A stretch of 64,000 nt of DNA, from the NCBI GenBank assembly GCA_038496675.1, contig CM076652.1:2013430-2077429 (forward strand). The letters run 5' to 3'. This DNA is from Rachycentron canadum. Its lineage: Eukaryota > Chordata > Actinopteri > Carangiformes > Rachycentridae. The notes below the pieces were generated by a model. That model was given only the letters and a program-made list of their open reading frames with translations, was not told where the DNA came from and did no database searches. Every line of letters starts with the position of its first letter. The stretch's first letter is position 1. The translations under genes and the position numbers were made by a program. Of the stretch, positions 1 to 11,334 are shown piece after piece.

Positions 1-71
1 AAATACAGGATTGATCCCATTGACTTTGGCTACAAGCAGCTGACAGCTAGGCCTCTGAAGGAGACACTCTG
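1..71. repeat. Dispersed repeat, copy 1 (cut by window edge)
   Basis: These 71 bases recur essentially unchanged at 42503-42573, so the window opens inside a dispersed repeat. The copies diverge immediately after the shared CACTCTG. No open frame or terminal inverted repeat is visible in the shared part, so the class is unknown. It lies in what is probably an intron of the ferritin-like gene. Confidence 0.75.
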
Positions 72-430
72 GCAAAGGCTCAGACTGATCCAAACCTTAT
101 CTTATCTTTGTTCACAAGTGTATCGACCAAAGTAAGTGTCAAACATGGACAAATACGGGATGGGACCTATTACAGACTGCATGTTGTTTAAAGCTCTGAT
201 TTCACAGTTTCTGTCTGAGCTCTCTGTGTAAAGCATTTTATCCCCATACGACTGCAACAGCTGTTGACTCACAACTGGTTTAGACTTGTGGTTTCAGTGC
301 TTTCTACACTAAAGGTCCCACTGCAGGCCTTATATTTTAATTTTATTTTATACCAAAATAAACAGACGAGGCACCCCCCCCCCCCACCCCACCCCCAACA
401 TTTCTACCTATCTACGTTTGTGCCCCTTGT

Positions 431-819
431 ATCTTGGTTGTAAAATTGAAGGAGTTGCCTTTCAAAGGACACAGGGATGACTGCGCTCAAAAGGGGTTAA
501 AGAACAGCAACCTTTTTGTTTTGGGTACATTATTTTTGGGCCTCTGTACAAAAATGGGAGTGAACTTGGTTTTGGACTCGATGGTTTCCCAGTCTGTCGA
601 AACTAACATGACTCATGACTGAAGACAAGAGCTTCCTTCAGATTTCCTTGGCAGCGATGAACTGATTTAGAGATTTTGCCGTTATAAAAGTTGAGTCTGG
701 TGCTGGTTTTGCTCATGTCAGGATGAAGCTGACTGATGCTCTGATGGACTGACTGAGTGATCACAATACAGAATTATCCATCAGTTTTGTGACAGACGAG
801 TTGTCTGTGATCAGGTTAT
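431..819. repeat. Near-identical duplicated block, left copy
   Basis: A block of about 390 bp that recurs at 3379-3750 in the same orientation with only scattered substitutions. The left copy carries about 22 bp (near 693-716) that the right copy lacks. The short open frame it contains is also duplicated, but it has no family resemblance and starts on a non-ATG codon, so I do not call it a gene. The two copies bracket the ferritin-like terminal exon. Confidence 0.85.
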
Positions 820-968
820 CGTGACCTCATTGTTAGCTTTGTTGCTACACTACATCTAGTGGTCGGCGGGAGTTTGTGAAGAACGACCTGCGTGGTTGTT
901 CATGGTTGGAGGACTGGAGGACTTTTGTTGGGGGTCTTCCTCTCATGCCGTTTGTCTTTGGTTTTCAG

Positions 969-1259
969 AAGCCGGGCTGCGAGGCGGTCTGTGCCGTGTT
1001 ACCGGCTCTGGAGCTGCTTCTGCTCCAGCTGAAGGAGGAGGCTGCCGTCCTGGTCGAGCTGAGCCAGTCGGCCCGCGAGCACGGAGACCCGCACAGCGCC
1101 AGCGTTGTGAAGAGCCACTTCCTGGGACCGCGGGTGGACCGCGTCAAGCTGCTGGGAGATCTGCTCACCAGCGCCCGCCGGATTGGCTGCACCAACGACC
1201 AGACGGGGAGGTTTGGGGAGTACATCCTGAATGAGCTGCAGGAGGAACTCACCAGATGA
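969..1259 (+). CDS. Ferritin-like protein, C-terminal exon (partial gene)
   Basis: Encodes the last 96 residues of a ferritin-family subunit. The acceptor (ttttcag) ends at 968 and the exon opens in phase 0 on KPGCEA, matching the place where vertebrate H-ferritin exon 3 begins (a KP pair). The ferritin pattern follows: ...LALELLLLQL, then HGDPH, SHFL, VKLLGD and GEYI. Ferritins form 24-subunit cages that oxidise and store iron. Seen here: the helix-C glutamate is kept (ALEL), but the glutamine of the usual NEQV motif, a ferroxidase-associated position, is arginine (GPRV). The usual C-terminal FDKHTL is replaced by NELQEELTR. No intron interrupts the region that human FTH1 splits into exons 3 and 4. 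Upstream exons are outside the window. The protein is divergent and may not be a full ferroxidase; family assignment is good, the paralogue is not determined. Confidence 0.75.
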   Translation, partial: KPGCEAVCAVLPALELLLLQLKEEAAVLVELSQSAREHGDPHSASVVKSHFLGPRVDRVKLLGDLLTSARRIGCTNDQTGRFGEYILNELQEELTR

Positions 1260-2600
1260 TCAGTCCGCTCCATTCTACAGGAAGTCTTGCTGGTATACGA
1301 TACTCCTTTACGTATTTCTCTGCCGGGAATTAAAGTCTAATTTTCCTCTGTGGGCGTGAGTCAAGTAAGTAACGGGGTCAGAGAGAAACATTCTTCAGGG
1401 TGAGTTTAGCCTAGCTTAGCACAGAGACTGAAGGCGGGTGGAAACTGATAGCCTAGCTCCATTGAAAGAGGAAACAAATGCACCTTCAAATAACTCCCGT
1501 CTTTTACATATTGAAAACACAACCAAAACTGTTAGCCACACACTCCCCTGTTCATGTCACTCTTGTATGTTTGTTATATCTGTTTCCTCTCTCTTGTTGT
1601 TGTTGTGTAAGTAAATGAAACCAAATAGGAAGAGATAGCAACTTTTCAAGTGTTTCAATGTTTAGCCTAGCTCAATAAAAGGACTATAGAAGCAAGGGAA
1701 CTGTTAGCATAGCATCAAAACAGGACATCTGTCCTTTCCAACAACTCTGAAGCAGTTTAGTTTGTGTTTGTGTTTTACCCAATTAAAAGTGTGCCACTAA
1801 ATATTCTCACCAAAATATCTTTGAATTACTGTCCAAGCTGTTGGCTTACGTAAGGTTGTGACCTGTTTGTGTCATTCTTCTAAAGGTGTTTGCTCTCTCT
1901 CCTGAAGTGTTTGTGAGTAAACTGCCACTTTTTCCATTGAAGGTGGAACAAATGCACCTTTAAACACATCTGCGTGATTTGTTGTGTCTCACCAGATACC
2001 AAGCTTGTCAGGTCTGGAAACCCAACAGGAGCTAATAAAAACCTGCTGCTAATGTCTCATTTCTGCAGCTGTTCGATGAACTGGATACAACGTGAAAATC
2101 AAAACTTTTTTTCAAAAGGCTCCTTGAAGTTTTTTTGTATTGAAATGATATATTTTTCAGATTTTCCAGTTTTTACAAAACTTTGAAACTGATAAACGTA
2201 AAGAGCCTGAGCAGGGACTCAGCTGCAGTTTTCAGTAGCATTCAAACATGTTGGATGATACCAAAAACTGAAGGGTTTCATTTGATGAAATTATTATTTT
2301 TTTTAAATCTGAATATAATGAATATAATATATAATGAAGCTTGTTGCAAAAGGGCACTCTATAGAAGTATAAGTATTCCTACAAACACACTGCTACTCTG
2401 CGTTTTCAGTTTGTGAACTTGTTTGTTTCTAAATATAATTATCATTTTGTCTTATTTGGTCACAGTGTGTTCAGTAATCACATTTTTTTTTTTTGTTACT
2501 TGACAGCCAGAAGCTGTTTGAATGTTTATTTGTTTTGGTGATTCTCTATATTTTAGACTTGTTGTGACTTATGTAATAAAGTTGGAAACAAAGTTTTGAA
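1260..2600 (+). other. 3' UTR of ferritin-like gene with poly(A) signal at 2575-2580
   Basis: No coding exon follows the TGA. An ATTAAA lies near 1330 and a clean AATAAA at 2575-2580 after an AT-rich stretch, so the transcript could end early or run about 1.3 kb. Extent is inferred only from these signals. Confidence 0.45.
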
Positions 2601-2669
2601 ATAATCTGTATTTTTTTCACTTCCCACAGTTTTTGACCATAACTGTATTTTTTTAAATTCACTGATATA

Positions 2670-3769
2670 CAACAATCAGCCAAAACATTATGACCACTGA
2701 CAGGTGAATAACATTATTACCTGGTTACCATGGTTACCTGTCAGTGGTGGATACATCAGGCAGCAGCTGAACATTTAGTCCTGAAGTTGATGTGTTGAAG
2801 CAGGAAAAATGGTCAAGTGTGAGGATGTGAGGGACTTTGACTTTGACCAAACTGTGATGAGACGACTGGTCAGAGCTTCTCCAACACTGCAGCAAGGAGG
2901 GAGAACCACTGGACCACAGACAGGGTCAGGGGTCAAGGCTCAGTGATGGTGGTGGGGAGTGAAGGCTGGACCCTGTGGTCTGATCCAACAGAAGAGCTAC
3001 TGGAGCTCAGACTGATGAAGAAGTTCATGCTGGTTCTGATAGATTTTTTCTGTGCACCTGTCCACCGGATGGCAGTGGCCTCTTTCAGCAGGATAATGCT
3101 CCCTGTCACTGCAACAATGGTTCAGGAGCTTTGAGGAACAACAACCAGTTCAAGGTGTTGACTTGGCTCCAAATCCCCCAGATCTCAGTCCAGTCCAGCA
3201 TCTGTGGGATGAGCTGGACCAACAAGTCTGATCCATGGAGGCTCCACCTCACAACTTCAGGACTTAAAGGATCTGCTGCTGACGTCTGGGTCCAGATACC
3301 ACAGCTCAGCTTCAGAGGTCTAGAGGAGTCCAGGCCTCCAGGGTCAGGGCTGATAAAAGTGACCTAGACCTAGACAATATCTTGGTTGTAAAATTGAAGG
3401 AGTTGCCTTTCAAAGGACACAGGGATGACTGCGCTCAAAAGGGGTTAAAGAACAGCAACCTTTTTGTTTTGGGTACATTATTTTTGGGCCTCTGTACAAA
3501 AATGGGAGTGAACTTGATTTTGGACTCGATGGTTTCCCAGTCTGTCGAAACTAACATGACTCATGACTGAAGACAAGAGCTTCCTTCAGATTTCCTTGGC
3601 AGCGATGAACTGATTTAGAGATTTTGCCGTTATAAAAGTTGGGTCAGGATGAAGCTGACTGATGCTCTGATGGACTGACTGAGAGATCACAATACAGAAT
3701 TATCCATCAGTTTTGTGACAGTGGCGAACGAGTCGTCTTTCATCAGGTTAATGTTATGGCTGATTGTTG
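2670..3769 (+). mobile_element. Tc1/mariner-type DNA transposon, internally deleted
   Basis: Terminal inverted repeats begin CAACAATCAGCC at 2670 and end GGCTGATTGTTG at 3769, and each end is flanked by TA (2668-2669 and 3770-3771), the Tc1/mariner target duplication. The interior keeps scraps of a transposase on the + strand. There is a DFD-like N-terminal DNA-binding stretch near 2830-2900. A CAGCAGGATAATGCTCC segment near 3087 would read QQDNAP, around a catalytic aspartate. A remnant of the SPDLNPIEHLW-type motif lies near 3177-3215. Frames are broken, so it cannot make a transposase. The last ~370 bp before the right end is the duplicated block shared with 431-819. Confidence 0.85.
3379..3750. 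repeat. Near-identical duplicated block, right copy (inside the Tc1-like element)
   Basis: Second copy of the 431-819 block, sitting between the transposase remnant and the right terminal repeat of the Tc1-like element. High identity implies a recent copying event or gene conversion between sites 2.9 kb apart. Confidence 0.85.
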
Positions 3770-3771
3770 TA

Positions 3772-4143
3772 TAATTCTAGATTTCCAGATGAAATACAGG
3801 GTTTGAAGACCTTTCTGTCATGTTGGAGTCATAGCGATAACCCTTTGACTACAGTGACACTTAAAAGCATCCACATAGCAGCTTCTAACCATCTGTCCAT
3901 CCTGACTGGCAGAGGTTGATGGGTAGTGAGTTCACAGCCTGCAAGACTGTGTCCAGGGCCCAGACGAGGCTGGACAGGACAGGACAGTCCGTCTCAGGCT
4001 CTGCTCTGCAGCGCCCTCCAGCTGCAGCTCACGGCTGCTGCAGCTGCACAAAATAACATCCGAAGGCTCTGCTGCAGGTTCTGTGAAAATCACTAATCTG
4101 CATTTAAATGTTTCTGGATGGTTCAGAGCAGTGATGACAGCTG

Positions 4144-4179
<36 letters not shown>

Positions 4180-5195
4180 GTCGGTGAGTCTCCTCTGACT
4201 CCAGACACAGAGAGAGAGAGAGACTCACATCTATAAATAAACTCAATGACATTTAACTTGATTACTGAGTTCACACTTTCATGCAGTATTAACACTCTTT
4301 AAAAATGGTGTTTGGCTCCGTAAAGACGTGAAATATGAGCAATGTACAGGGACGTTCCTGCTAAGTTTGGATGTGACTCAGTTTTACTTCTATGAAGACG
4401 AAGCAGCTCTGCCATCATCAACAATACAAAACAGGTCGTCTGTGTCAGCCAATCAATTATCAATGTTCTGCTTTAAATCAGTTTTAACCTACATCCATAC
4501 AACAAAATAAACAAGAGATTTCTTTTTCCAAAAATGTTTCTTGAGCTGTTTGAGTTTTTTCTTTATAAAAATCCTTTAAAAATGTTTTTTTTATTATGTG
4601 CAAACATTGTTTAGAATATGCAATAAATGAACATTTAATAAATTTGAAATGTAAAGTTTATTACACACATACGAGTCCTGATAATGACAGTTTTGTAAAA
4701 TAAAGCCGTAGTAACAAATGTGCACGTCAACATTTACACATTCATACAGTTAACTGTTGTCAAACACTTAAAAATCTGCATTATTATTAAAATATGTGTC
4801 TATAAGTATCAAAGCTAAATAAGCAGCCTGATGTATTCTGTTTGTGTCCATTCGGTGGTTTTATAGTGACGATAAGAGTCAAAAGGCCTGTAAATAAAGT
4901 CTGAACACAGGCTTTTAACCATCCCTGTCAAAACTAACAGTGTTTTTATTGACCACTTTTCATCACAACCGAACTCGGTATGTTTCTGTTTGAATTGAAG
5001 GTTTATTTGTGGCAGTTAAAAAAAATAAAAAATAAAAATGTCATAGAAATATAAAAACGCTTTGTGTTAAACTAGGAGGAGCATGTTCGGGGCCCGTGTC
5101 TCCCACTGGGTGCAGCAGTGTATTACCCTGCTGTTACTGCTCTGTTAGGGGTAATTGTACACTAATTACCGTGAAGTTGTAAACCCCTCCCTCTG
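3772..5195. other. Intergenic stretch, no gene seen; GA microsatellite at 4147-4177
   Basis: AT-rich DNA with short non-homologous open frames only. It holds an (AG)n run at about 4147-4177 and a second shorter one near 4208-4222. The stretch just before myod2 may contain distal regulatory DNA, but I see no diagnostic motif. Confidence 0.6.
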
Positions 5196-5198
5196 GCC

Positions 5199-5290
5199 GC
5201 TGATTGGCCAGCCCTCAGTGGCCCTCATGGCTCTGACCCCGCCCCTCGCGGGTGTCCCAGGTATAAGAGGATCCAGGTCGACAGCTGAGG
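5199..5290 (+). promoter_or_regulatory. myod2 core promoter: CCAAT-type box, GC box, TATA box, E-box
   Basis: Seen in order: an inverted CCAAT (GATTGGC, about 5202-5208), a GC-rich CCCCGCCCC near 5237-5245, a TATAAG box at 5262-5267 and a CAGCTG E-box at 5282-5287. The TATA box lies about 190 bases before the start codon, placing transcription start near 5290. The CAGCTG is a recognised myogenic bHLH binding sequence and could serve autoregulation or cross-regulation; that role is inference. Confidence 0.7.
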
Positions 5291-5452
5291 GGACAGAACC
5301 GTTTGTGACAGGACTCTACATTCCCCCAGAAAACCCAGACTCTGATTTGTTCCCTTCTTCTTCTTCTTCTTCTTTGGTTTGTTTTTGGCTGAAGACGCCT
5401 CTGTGTCCTTCACTGGATTTTTCTTCTTCTTTGGTGTGTTGGGGACTGAACC

Positions 5453-8050
5453 ATGGAGTTGTCGGATATCTCTTTCCCCATCCCCGCAGCTGATGATTTC
5501 TATGACGACCCCTGTTTCAACACCAGCGACATGCACTTCTTCGAGGACCTGGACCCGCGGCTGGTCCATGTGGGCCTGCTGAAGCCGGACGACTCCTCCT
5601 CTTCGACCTCCTCCTCCCCTTCCTCCTCCTCCTCCTCCTCCTCCTCCCCGTCCTCCCTCCTGCACCTCCACCACCACCACGCCGAGGCGGAGGACGACGA
5701 GCACGTCCGCGCCCCCAGCGGGCACCACCAGGCGGGCCGCTGCCTGCTGTGGGCCTGCAAGGCCTGCAAGCGGAAGACCACCAACGCGGACCGGCGGAAG
5801 GCGGCCACGCTGCGGGAGCGCCGGCGGCTCAGCAAGGTCAACGACGCCTTCGAGACCCTGAAGCGCTGCACGACGGCCAACCCCAACCAGCGGCTGCCCA
5901 AGGTGGAGATCCTGCGCAACGCCATCAGCTACATCGAGTCCCTGCAGGCGCTGCTGCGCGGCGGCGGGCAGGAGGACGGCTTCTACCCGGTGCTGGAGCA
6001 CTACAGCGGGGACTCGGACGCCTCCAGCCCCCGCTCCAACTGCTCCGACGGCATGGTGAGTTCAGGGCCCGACCGGTGGCACCGAGGGGCAGAGGGGAGC
6101 CGGTGTCAGTGCGCTCCCGGTGCGCTGCGCCTCTTTCTGCTGCGCCTCTTTACGCGCGGATCCGTTTCTTTTTTTTTTTGGGTTTATTTTTTTTTGTCAT
6201 TTTTCGAGTTGATCAGTTTTAAAGTTTCTTCATCTCTCAGTCACACTTTAAACTCCCATTTCATCCGTTTCCCCCTCGAAACTTTTATATTTGTGTCTCA
6301 GATGAGTGATTTTTCTCCCATTTGATCTTTAACAGTGATTCCATGTGTGAATTATCTGAGCTAAACTTAGATTGATGATAAAAAGTCCATGTTTTAAGTC
6401 ACAGGGCTGGAAAGATAATTTGGCTTCAGCTTCATTTCAGCTCGTTTTCCATCAGATGAACATGAATGAGTCGCGTGGCCTCACATTAAAGAGAAGAGAA
6501 CTTCGTCACGATGAAAAGGTTTTATGTTTTATGTTTTATGGAGAGTTTGACTTTGACTAAAAACTGAAAAAATAAGTGTAAACAAAGATGAACTGAACGT
6601 GTCGTTTTTGCTCAGTTCATCATTTGATGCGATCATTTTCATTATTTCACAATAATTTAACCATTGAAGACAAATGTCGAAACGAAAACATTTTATTTTG
6701 AAAAATCGGTAATTAAAATCATTTCTAATTTGTTGTGGTTCACTCGTGATTTTTTTTTTCCCCTTTTAAAATATCATTATTTATTTTTCTGTTACATTTA
6801 GAGAGAGATTGTCTCTAAAATAAATTCAAATCAATTTAGAATTAAATGATGAACAATATAAATGAACCTGTTGTAAAATCTTTTTCCTTCCCTCAGACGG
6901 ACTTCAACGGCCCGACCTGTCAGTCCAACAGAAGAGGAAGCTATGACAGCAGCTCTTATTTCTCCCAGACACCAAACGGTAAAAGAAAAGCACGCGATTG
7001 TAGCAACTAATTAAGATAACGAACCACTTCATTCCCCTCTGGCAGTGAAACATTGACAGTTCACAGGGAAAAGCAAATAGAACAAGCAATAAAACCATCA
7101 GCTAATGAGGCCAATGAAACAAAAGCCAGAGACTTTCTACTGAAGGCCCCTGAAAACCACTGGTGTTGTTACTGCTACTGCTGTTGTAGCATTTCACTGA
7201 ATATTATAAGAAAAAAAAATATCTTCTTCAATTAATAATAGATAGATATTTTATTTATCCAGTGGGAAATTAAGGGATAAATAATTAACTGTACGTGAAA
7301 AAAGAACAAAACAGTCAAACTATTTTTTTTTTTTTTTGTACATATATTACATATTTTTGTTGTGGTCGGATAAAAAGGTGCAGCTGTTGATAGAGACACG
7401 GTTTGTCCTCTATACTAATGATTCAATGTGATACCAGGATTTCATTTGAAATTATTATTATTATTAGCATTTCTATTATTATTGCTACGACTATTGTAGA
7501 ATTTAACTATTTGCATTTATATTTTTACCAACATTATTATTGTGGTCAGATAAAAACATGGAGGTAATGATGGAGACATGTTTTGTCCTCTACACTAATG
7601 ATTCAATGTGATACCATGATTATTAAATGAACAGTTAAATTAAGAGTTTAAGTTGTTTTGTCCTCATTATTTACTGATTTACATGAAATGAAATCTTCTC
7701 TGTTTCCATCTTGATTGTTATTTGTTATATTACGGACAATTTTGTCAAACTTTAAAAAGTGTTTCAGTAGAAACAGAAATAAAAAAACAGAACTCGTGTA
7801 TTAACGCTGGTGTTTTGTGTCGCCTGCAGGTGGTCTGAAGAGCGACCGGAGCTCGGTGGTCTCCAGTCTGGACTGTCTCTCCAGCATCGTGGAGCGAATC
7901 TCCACCGACAACAGCAGCCTCCTGCCGGCCGCCGAAGGCCCCGGGTCCCCGCCGACAGACCCGACCGGCGAGACGGCGGCCCCCGGACCCGCCCAGGTCC
8001 CCTCCCCGACCGCCAACCAGGACCCCAACCTGATCTACCAAGTCCTATAG
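5453..8050 (+). CDS. myod2: Myoblast determination protein, MyoD2-type bHLH activator
   Basis: Complete 301-residue MyoD in three coding exons: 5453-6055, 6897-6978 and 7830-8050. All introns are GT/AG and the phases join exactly. Residues 1-47 are the acidic activation region (FPIPAADDFYDDP). The His/Cys-rich CLLWACKAC lies at about 97-105, the basic region at about 108-122 and helix-loop-helix to about 168. Helix III (SSLDCLSSIVERIS) is at 239-252 and the end is LIYQVL. MyoD dimerises with E proteins on CANNTG sites and activates muscle genes. The NGPTCQS, SQTPNGGLK and DNSSLLPAAEG wording resembles what I recall of acanthopterygian MyoD2 rather than MyoD1. Oddities: a Ser-rich insert at 48-68 coded by TCC repeats plus a His run at 71-76, and Leu120 where the basic region nearly always has Met (KAATMRERRR). 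Confidence 0.93.
5600..5665 (+). repeat. TCC trinucleotide repeat inside myod2 exon 1
   Basis: A tract of TCC-type codons encodes serines 48-68 of MyoD2, interrupted by Thr and two Pro codons. Slippage of this in-frame repeat is the simplest origin of the insert. Confidence 0.85.
6056..6896 (+). other. myod2 intron 1
   Basis: GTGAGT donor directly after the ATG codon 201 and a CCCTCAG acceptor. AT-rich with T runs; nothing else recognised. Confidence 0.85.
6979..7829 (+). other. myod2 intron 2
   Basis: GTAAAA donor and CCTGCAG acceptor. Contains two diverged copies of a segment with the phrase GTTTTGTCCTC (near 7402-7435 and 7582-7615), a small local duplication. Confidence 0.8.
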
Positions 8051-8097
8051 ACCCCTCACACCTGGGACATTCACATCCTCTCACACCATCCATTCAT

Positions 8098-8156
<59 letters not shown>

Positions 8157-9560
8157 ACACATTATTTTAGGCTGAACTGAGTCTTCACAACCTGTTTGCA
8201 TCAGCTGTAAAGTTTTTAATGCAGTGAGTTTTCTCAACATCCTTCCACACCTGTTTTTCTTGCCTTTAGCTCGAAGTATGGAAGCTCATTCCTGCCAAAA
8301 AAAGAACAGCGGTTCAAAACGACATAAAATTCAAATTTAAAAAAAAAAAAAAATCCAAAGGTCCACTCAGTCACCTTAACACTGATTTCTAGGGCTTTTC
8401 ACCACTTCGCCAACACATAGAGTTTGATATTTTATAATCACATTTTATAGATTTTATAGTCACTGAGCACGCTCAATGTGCTGATGAAGACATGGTCAAG
8501 AGCTCTGGAAAAGGGTCAAAAACAAACCTTAAAAACCTTATTCCTAAATCTTGCTTCAGTCTTAATTCAATAGTTGTAAAATAGGGAATAACAAAAATGA
8601 ACAGCTTGATGTATCAATGTCAAATAACATTTAAATAATAACCAGAGAAAGAGAAACAAAAATACAAAAATAAAAATGAAAAAAGAGCTAAAGTCATACT
8701 TTTGACTTTGTACATCAAGTGATTATCATTCTAAACTTTGTATAATACATTATTTATTTTCCTGGCAGGAATGATCTTCCATTAGTTCCATATATTTTAC
8801 CCCCAGAATCACTTTCCTGTTGTTAAAAATCAACTAGAATTTAGATCAAACCACTCAAATGCTGGACAAATGTAGTTTTTTTTTTTTTGTTTTTGTTTGT
8901 TTTGTTTTTTTTCAAACATTTCTATAACTGGTTTACGGATGAGTAGAAATCAGTTCAGTTGTTGCTGTATTTTTATTTGGTGTTAAGTTATGAAAACTAG
9001 TTTTAGGCTCAGCCGAGTCGTTCAGATGGATTTTTTTCTTCCTTTCTGTGTTAAGTCTGAAGGACGGAGGCCAAAAAAACCATCCATTTACATTCCTCCA
9101 CATTCGTCCATCTGAAGTCCTAAAAGCCCCAACTGTTCAATCCCCTCAGGGAAAAAAAAGCTACAATAACCCAACAACATATAGAGAAAAACTAAGACTC
9201 AAAACTGCAGATTTCTGCATAAAACGTTACTAATTACAGACACATATTACATTTACGGGGGTATTGTAGTGTTTTTATCCCACCAGGGTTGAAGTAGGTT
9301 CAGACCTCCTTCCTGTCCACGTCAAATTAAAATTTATTTCATTTGTTGTTTTCATTCACTGCAGCGGAGGACCATTTTTCTGTTTCTGTACATATTCTGT
9401 AAATAAGAGCTGATTTGTTCCAACTGAAAGTATTAATTATGTATTTAATGTTTCTGTCTGTATGTGCTTTGTTTGTTGTGAAAAATGTTAAACTTTATAT
9501 TTATACATCTGAAAACTGAGTGAGTCTAATGACAAATAAATGAACCTGCTTATTTATACA
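8051..9560 (+). other. myod2 3' UTR; CA microsatellite 8099-8161; poly(A) signal 9535-9540
   Basis: After the TAG stop a (CA)n run spans about 8099-8161. The distal part (TGTACATATTCTGTAAATAAG near 9386-9406) is reminiscent of MyoD 3' UTRs. An AATAAA at 9535-9540 is the likely 3' end, giving a UTR of about 1.5 kb. Confidence 0.65.
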
Positions 9561-10231
9561 AAATGTGGCTGATTTTTTTCATTATTAATGTTCTTTTATT
9601 CATATAGATATTTATGTATAATTTAGGACAGTAGACAATATACACAAGGTCAATTCAGCACATTTTTCCTGGGAAAAGTTTCAGGGAAATATTAATATTA
9701 TTCAAGAATATTAATCATAATATACATTTACATAAAAAGTGGAATTTTCACTTTATAATCATTTAATTATTCACTTTATCTTAGATTTTCTTTTAGACCT
9801 AAAACTGATCTTTGTGGTTTTTACATCCCTCTCAGCCTCCATTCATTTTCAGATGTGACACAAATGAAGTGTATAATTTAAATGTTGCATCAATGTCACC
9901 AAGAAAACATTTTGATTTATAAACTGAGCAAAGTGATACAGGTAAAAGTTAATGGAATATAAAAATCAACTAATGATAATAATAATAATTCACCTAAAAC
10001 ACTGATTGAATAAATCCAGACCATGACTGAACCTGAACCTTTGACTCTTTGGTCTGAGACTCAAAGACCAACAGCTCCATCATGTGTTCGCTGAGTAGAC
10101 CTGCAGCTTTCTGCACCACAAAAACTGGTCTTCAATCATTAGAACCATTAGTCTCATAATTTCCATCATCTCACATCTCAACAGTTCATCCTCTCCCAAC
10201 ACAGATCAGTATTTCACACACACACACTCAG

Positions 10232-10300
10232 TCTAAAGGTTTAAAGGTCCATACGGTCTAAANTACAGTCTAAAGGTAGATGTTAAAGGTCCTTACAGTC
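10232..10300. repeat. Degenerate copies of the 30-bp minisatellite unit
   Basis: About two units of the CTAAAGGTAGATGTTAAAGG / TCCATACGGT sequence that forms the array at 61591-61810. An ambiguous base (N) lies at 10263, as expected for an unresolved short tandem repeat. Confidence 0.7.
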
Positions 10301-10329
10301 ATGTTGCTCAGTCACAACATCAGGTAAAT

Positions 10330-10890
10330 CAGGTCTGACCTGACTGAGTCCTCCACCAGCTCCTGGTCCAGGTCTTAATCATCTCTCACCTCGACTACCT
10401 CACTTCTCTTCTGACAGCTCTTCCTTTGTGCTCAGTCAAACCCTCACAGATGGTCCAGGATGCAGCAGCTCCACCTCCACTGACGACCCCTGGTCCCTGA
10501 ATCAGGTCTCTGATGCTCCTTCAGAGACTCTGGGTCTGAACCAGCTCCTTGACCTCAGTCCTTCAGCCCTATGCTACTTCTCCGTCATCACCATCCCTGA
10601 AACCAGACCATCTGAGTCCAGACTGTTCTGGTCTGTGTTCCCTGAGGGTGAACCAGCTCCTGAAGTCTCTCAGAGCTGGGACGTCCCTCCTGAAGACTCA
10701 TCTCTTCAGAGAAACCTGCTCCTGAAACCCTGACAGGTCTGACCGGCCCTGGTCTGATCTCACTTATTTAACAGACATAGGATTTAATACTGACCCATGA
10801 CCTTCGACTGCCCTGAAGCTGGACTGACGTCCTTCAGTTGTGAGTTGCTTTGGATAAAAGACAGATGAGTTCAAGTAAATATAAATGAAA
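10330..10890 (+). mobile_element. Degenerate non-LTR retrotransposon (LINE) 3' remnant
   Basis: The + strand can be read as ISHLDYLTSLL followed by MVQDAAA. This resembles the SRLDYCNSLL and QNAAARL motifs at the end of LINE reverse transcriptases. A LKTHLFRE-like segment comes near 10690-10720. The closing GTTGCTTTGGATAAAAG (about 10843-10859) resembles a tail I recall from fish retroelements. Frames are broken. It occupies the gap between the converging myod2 and tnnt3 genes. Confidence 0.6.
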
Positions 10891-11016
10891 TAAAGGAATT
10901 TGAAGACTTTGTGGTGACGGATCATTAAGTCATTAAGCTCCAAGTTCAATCTCCCTCCTACAGTTAGAAAACCGTGCTGAACAAATGACTTTAAAATTGC
11001 ACAACTAAAAATACTG

Positions 11017-11334
11017 AACTTTATTGATTTCTGAATAACAACAGCTCTACAGTCATGGCTTGAAGAGTCACACTTTATTTACAAAAATACTGAGAACCAA
11101 ACAGTCGAGGGTGAGGAAGCGTGAAGGCGAATCAGTTTTAGTAGTTTTATTGAACAGCAGCTATAAAGGCTCCTGGTTGCATGTTTCAGGACGTGGGTTG
11201 GTAACCGCAGGGTAAACTTCAGCGTTACTCGCTTCTTCTGAGCTACGACCTCCGCCATAGTGTGCGTTGCTTCATCAGGCGTGTGTCCGAGACGATCGCA
11301 GTTTGGTTTCTGAGCAGTGGCGGGACGGGCCAGT
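11017..11334 (-). other. tnnt3 3' UTR with poly(A) signal at 11020-11025
   Basis: On the - strand an AATAAA reads at 11020-11025, 310 bases after the tnnt3 stop; a second (TTTATT on +) lies near 11073-11078. Either could end the transcript. Confidence 0.6.

Noticed and set aside
434..622. 62-codon frame repeated at 3382-3570
   Set aside because: It is part of a duplicated non-coding block, starts without ATG and resembles no family.
5225..6001. 258-codon open frame antisense to myod2
   Set aside because: A shadow of the GC-rich exon; the composition follows from the myod2 codons and it has no motif or splice logic.
10428..10733. 101-codon + strand frame
   Set aside because: Lies in a decayed LINE end; the LINE-like reading is in another frame.
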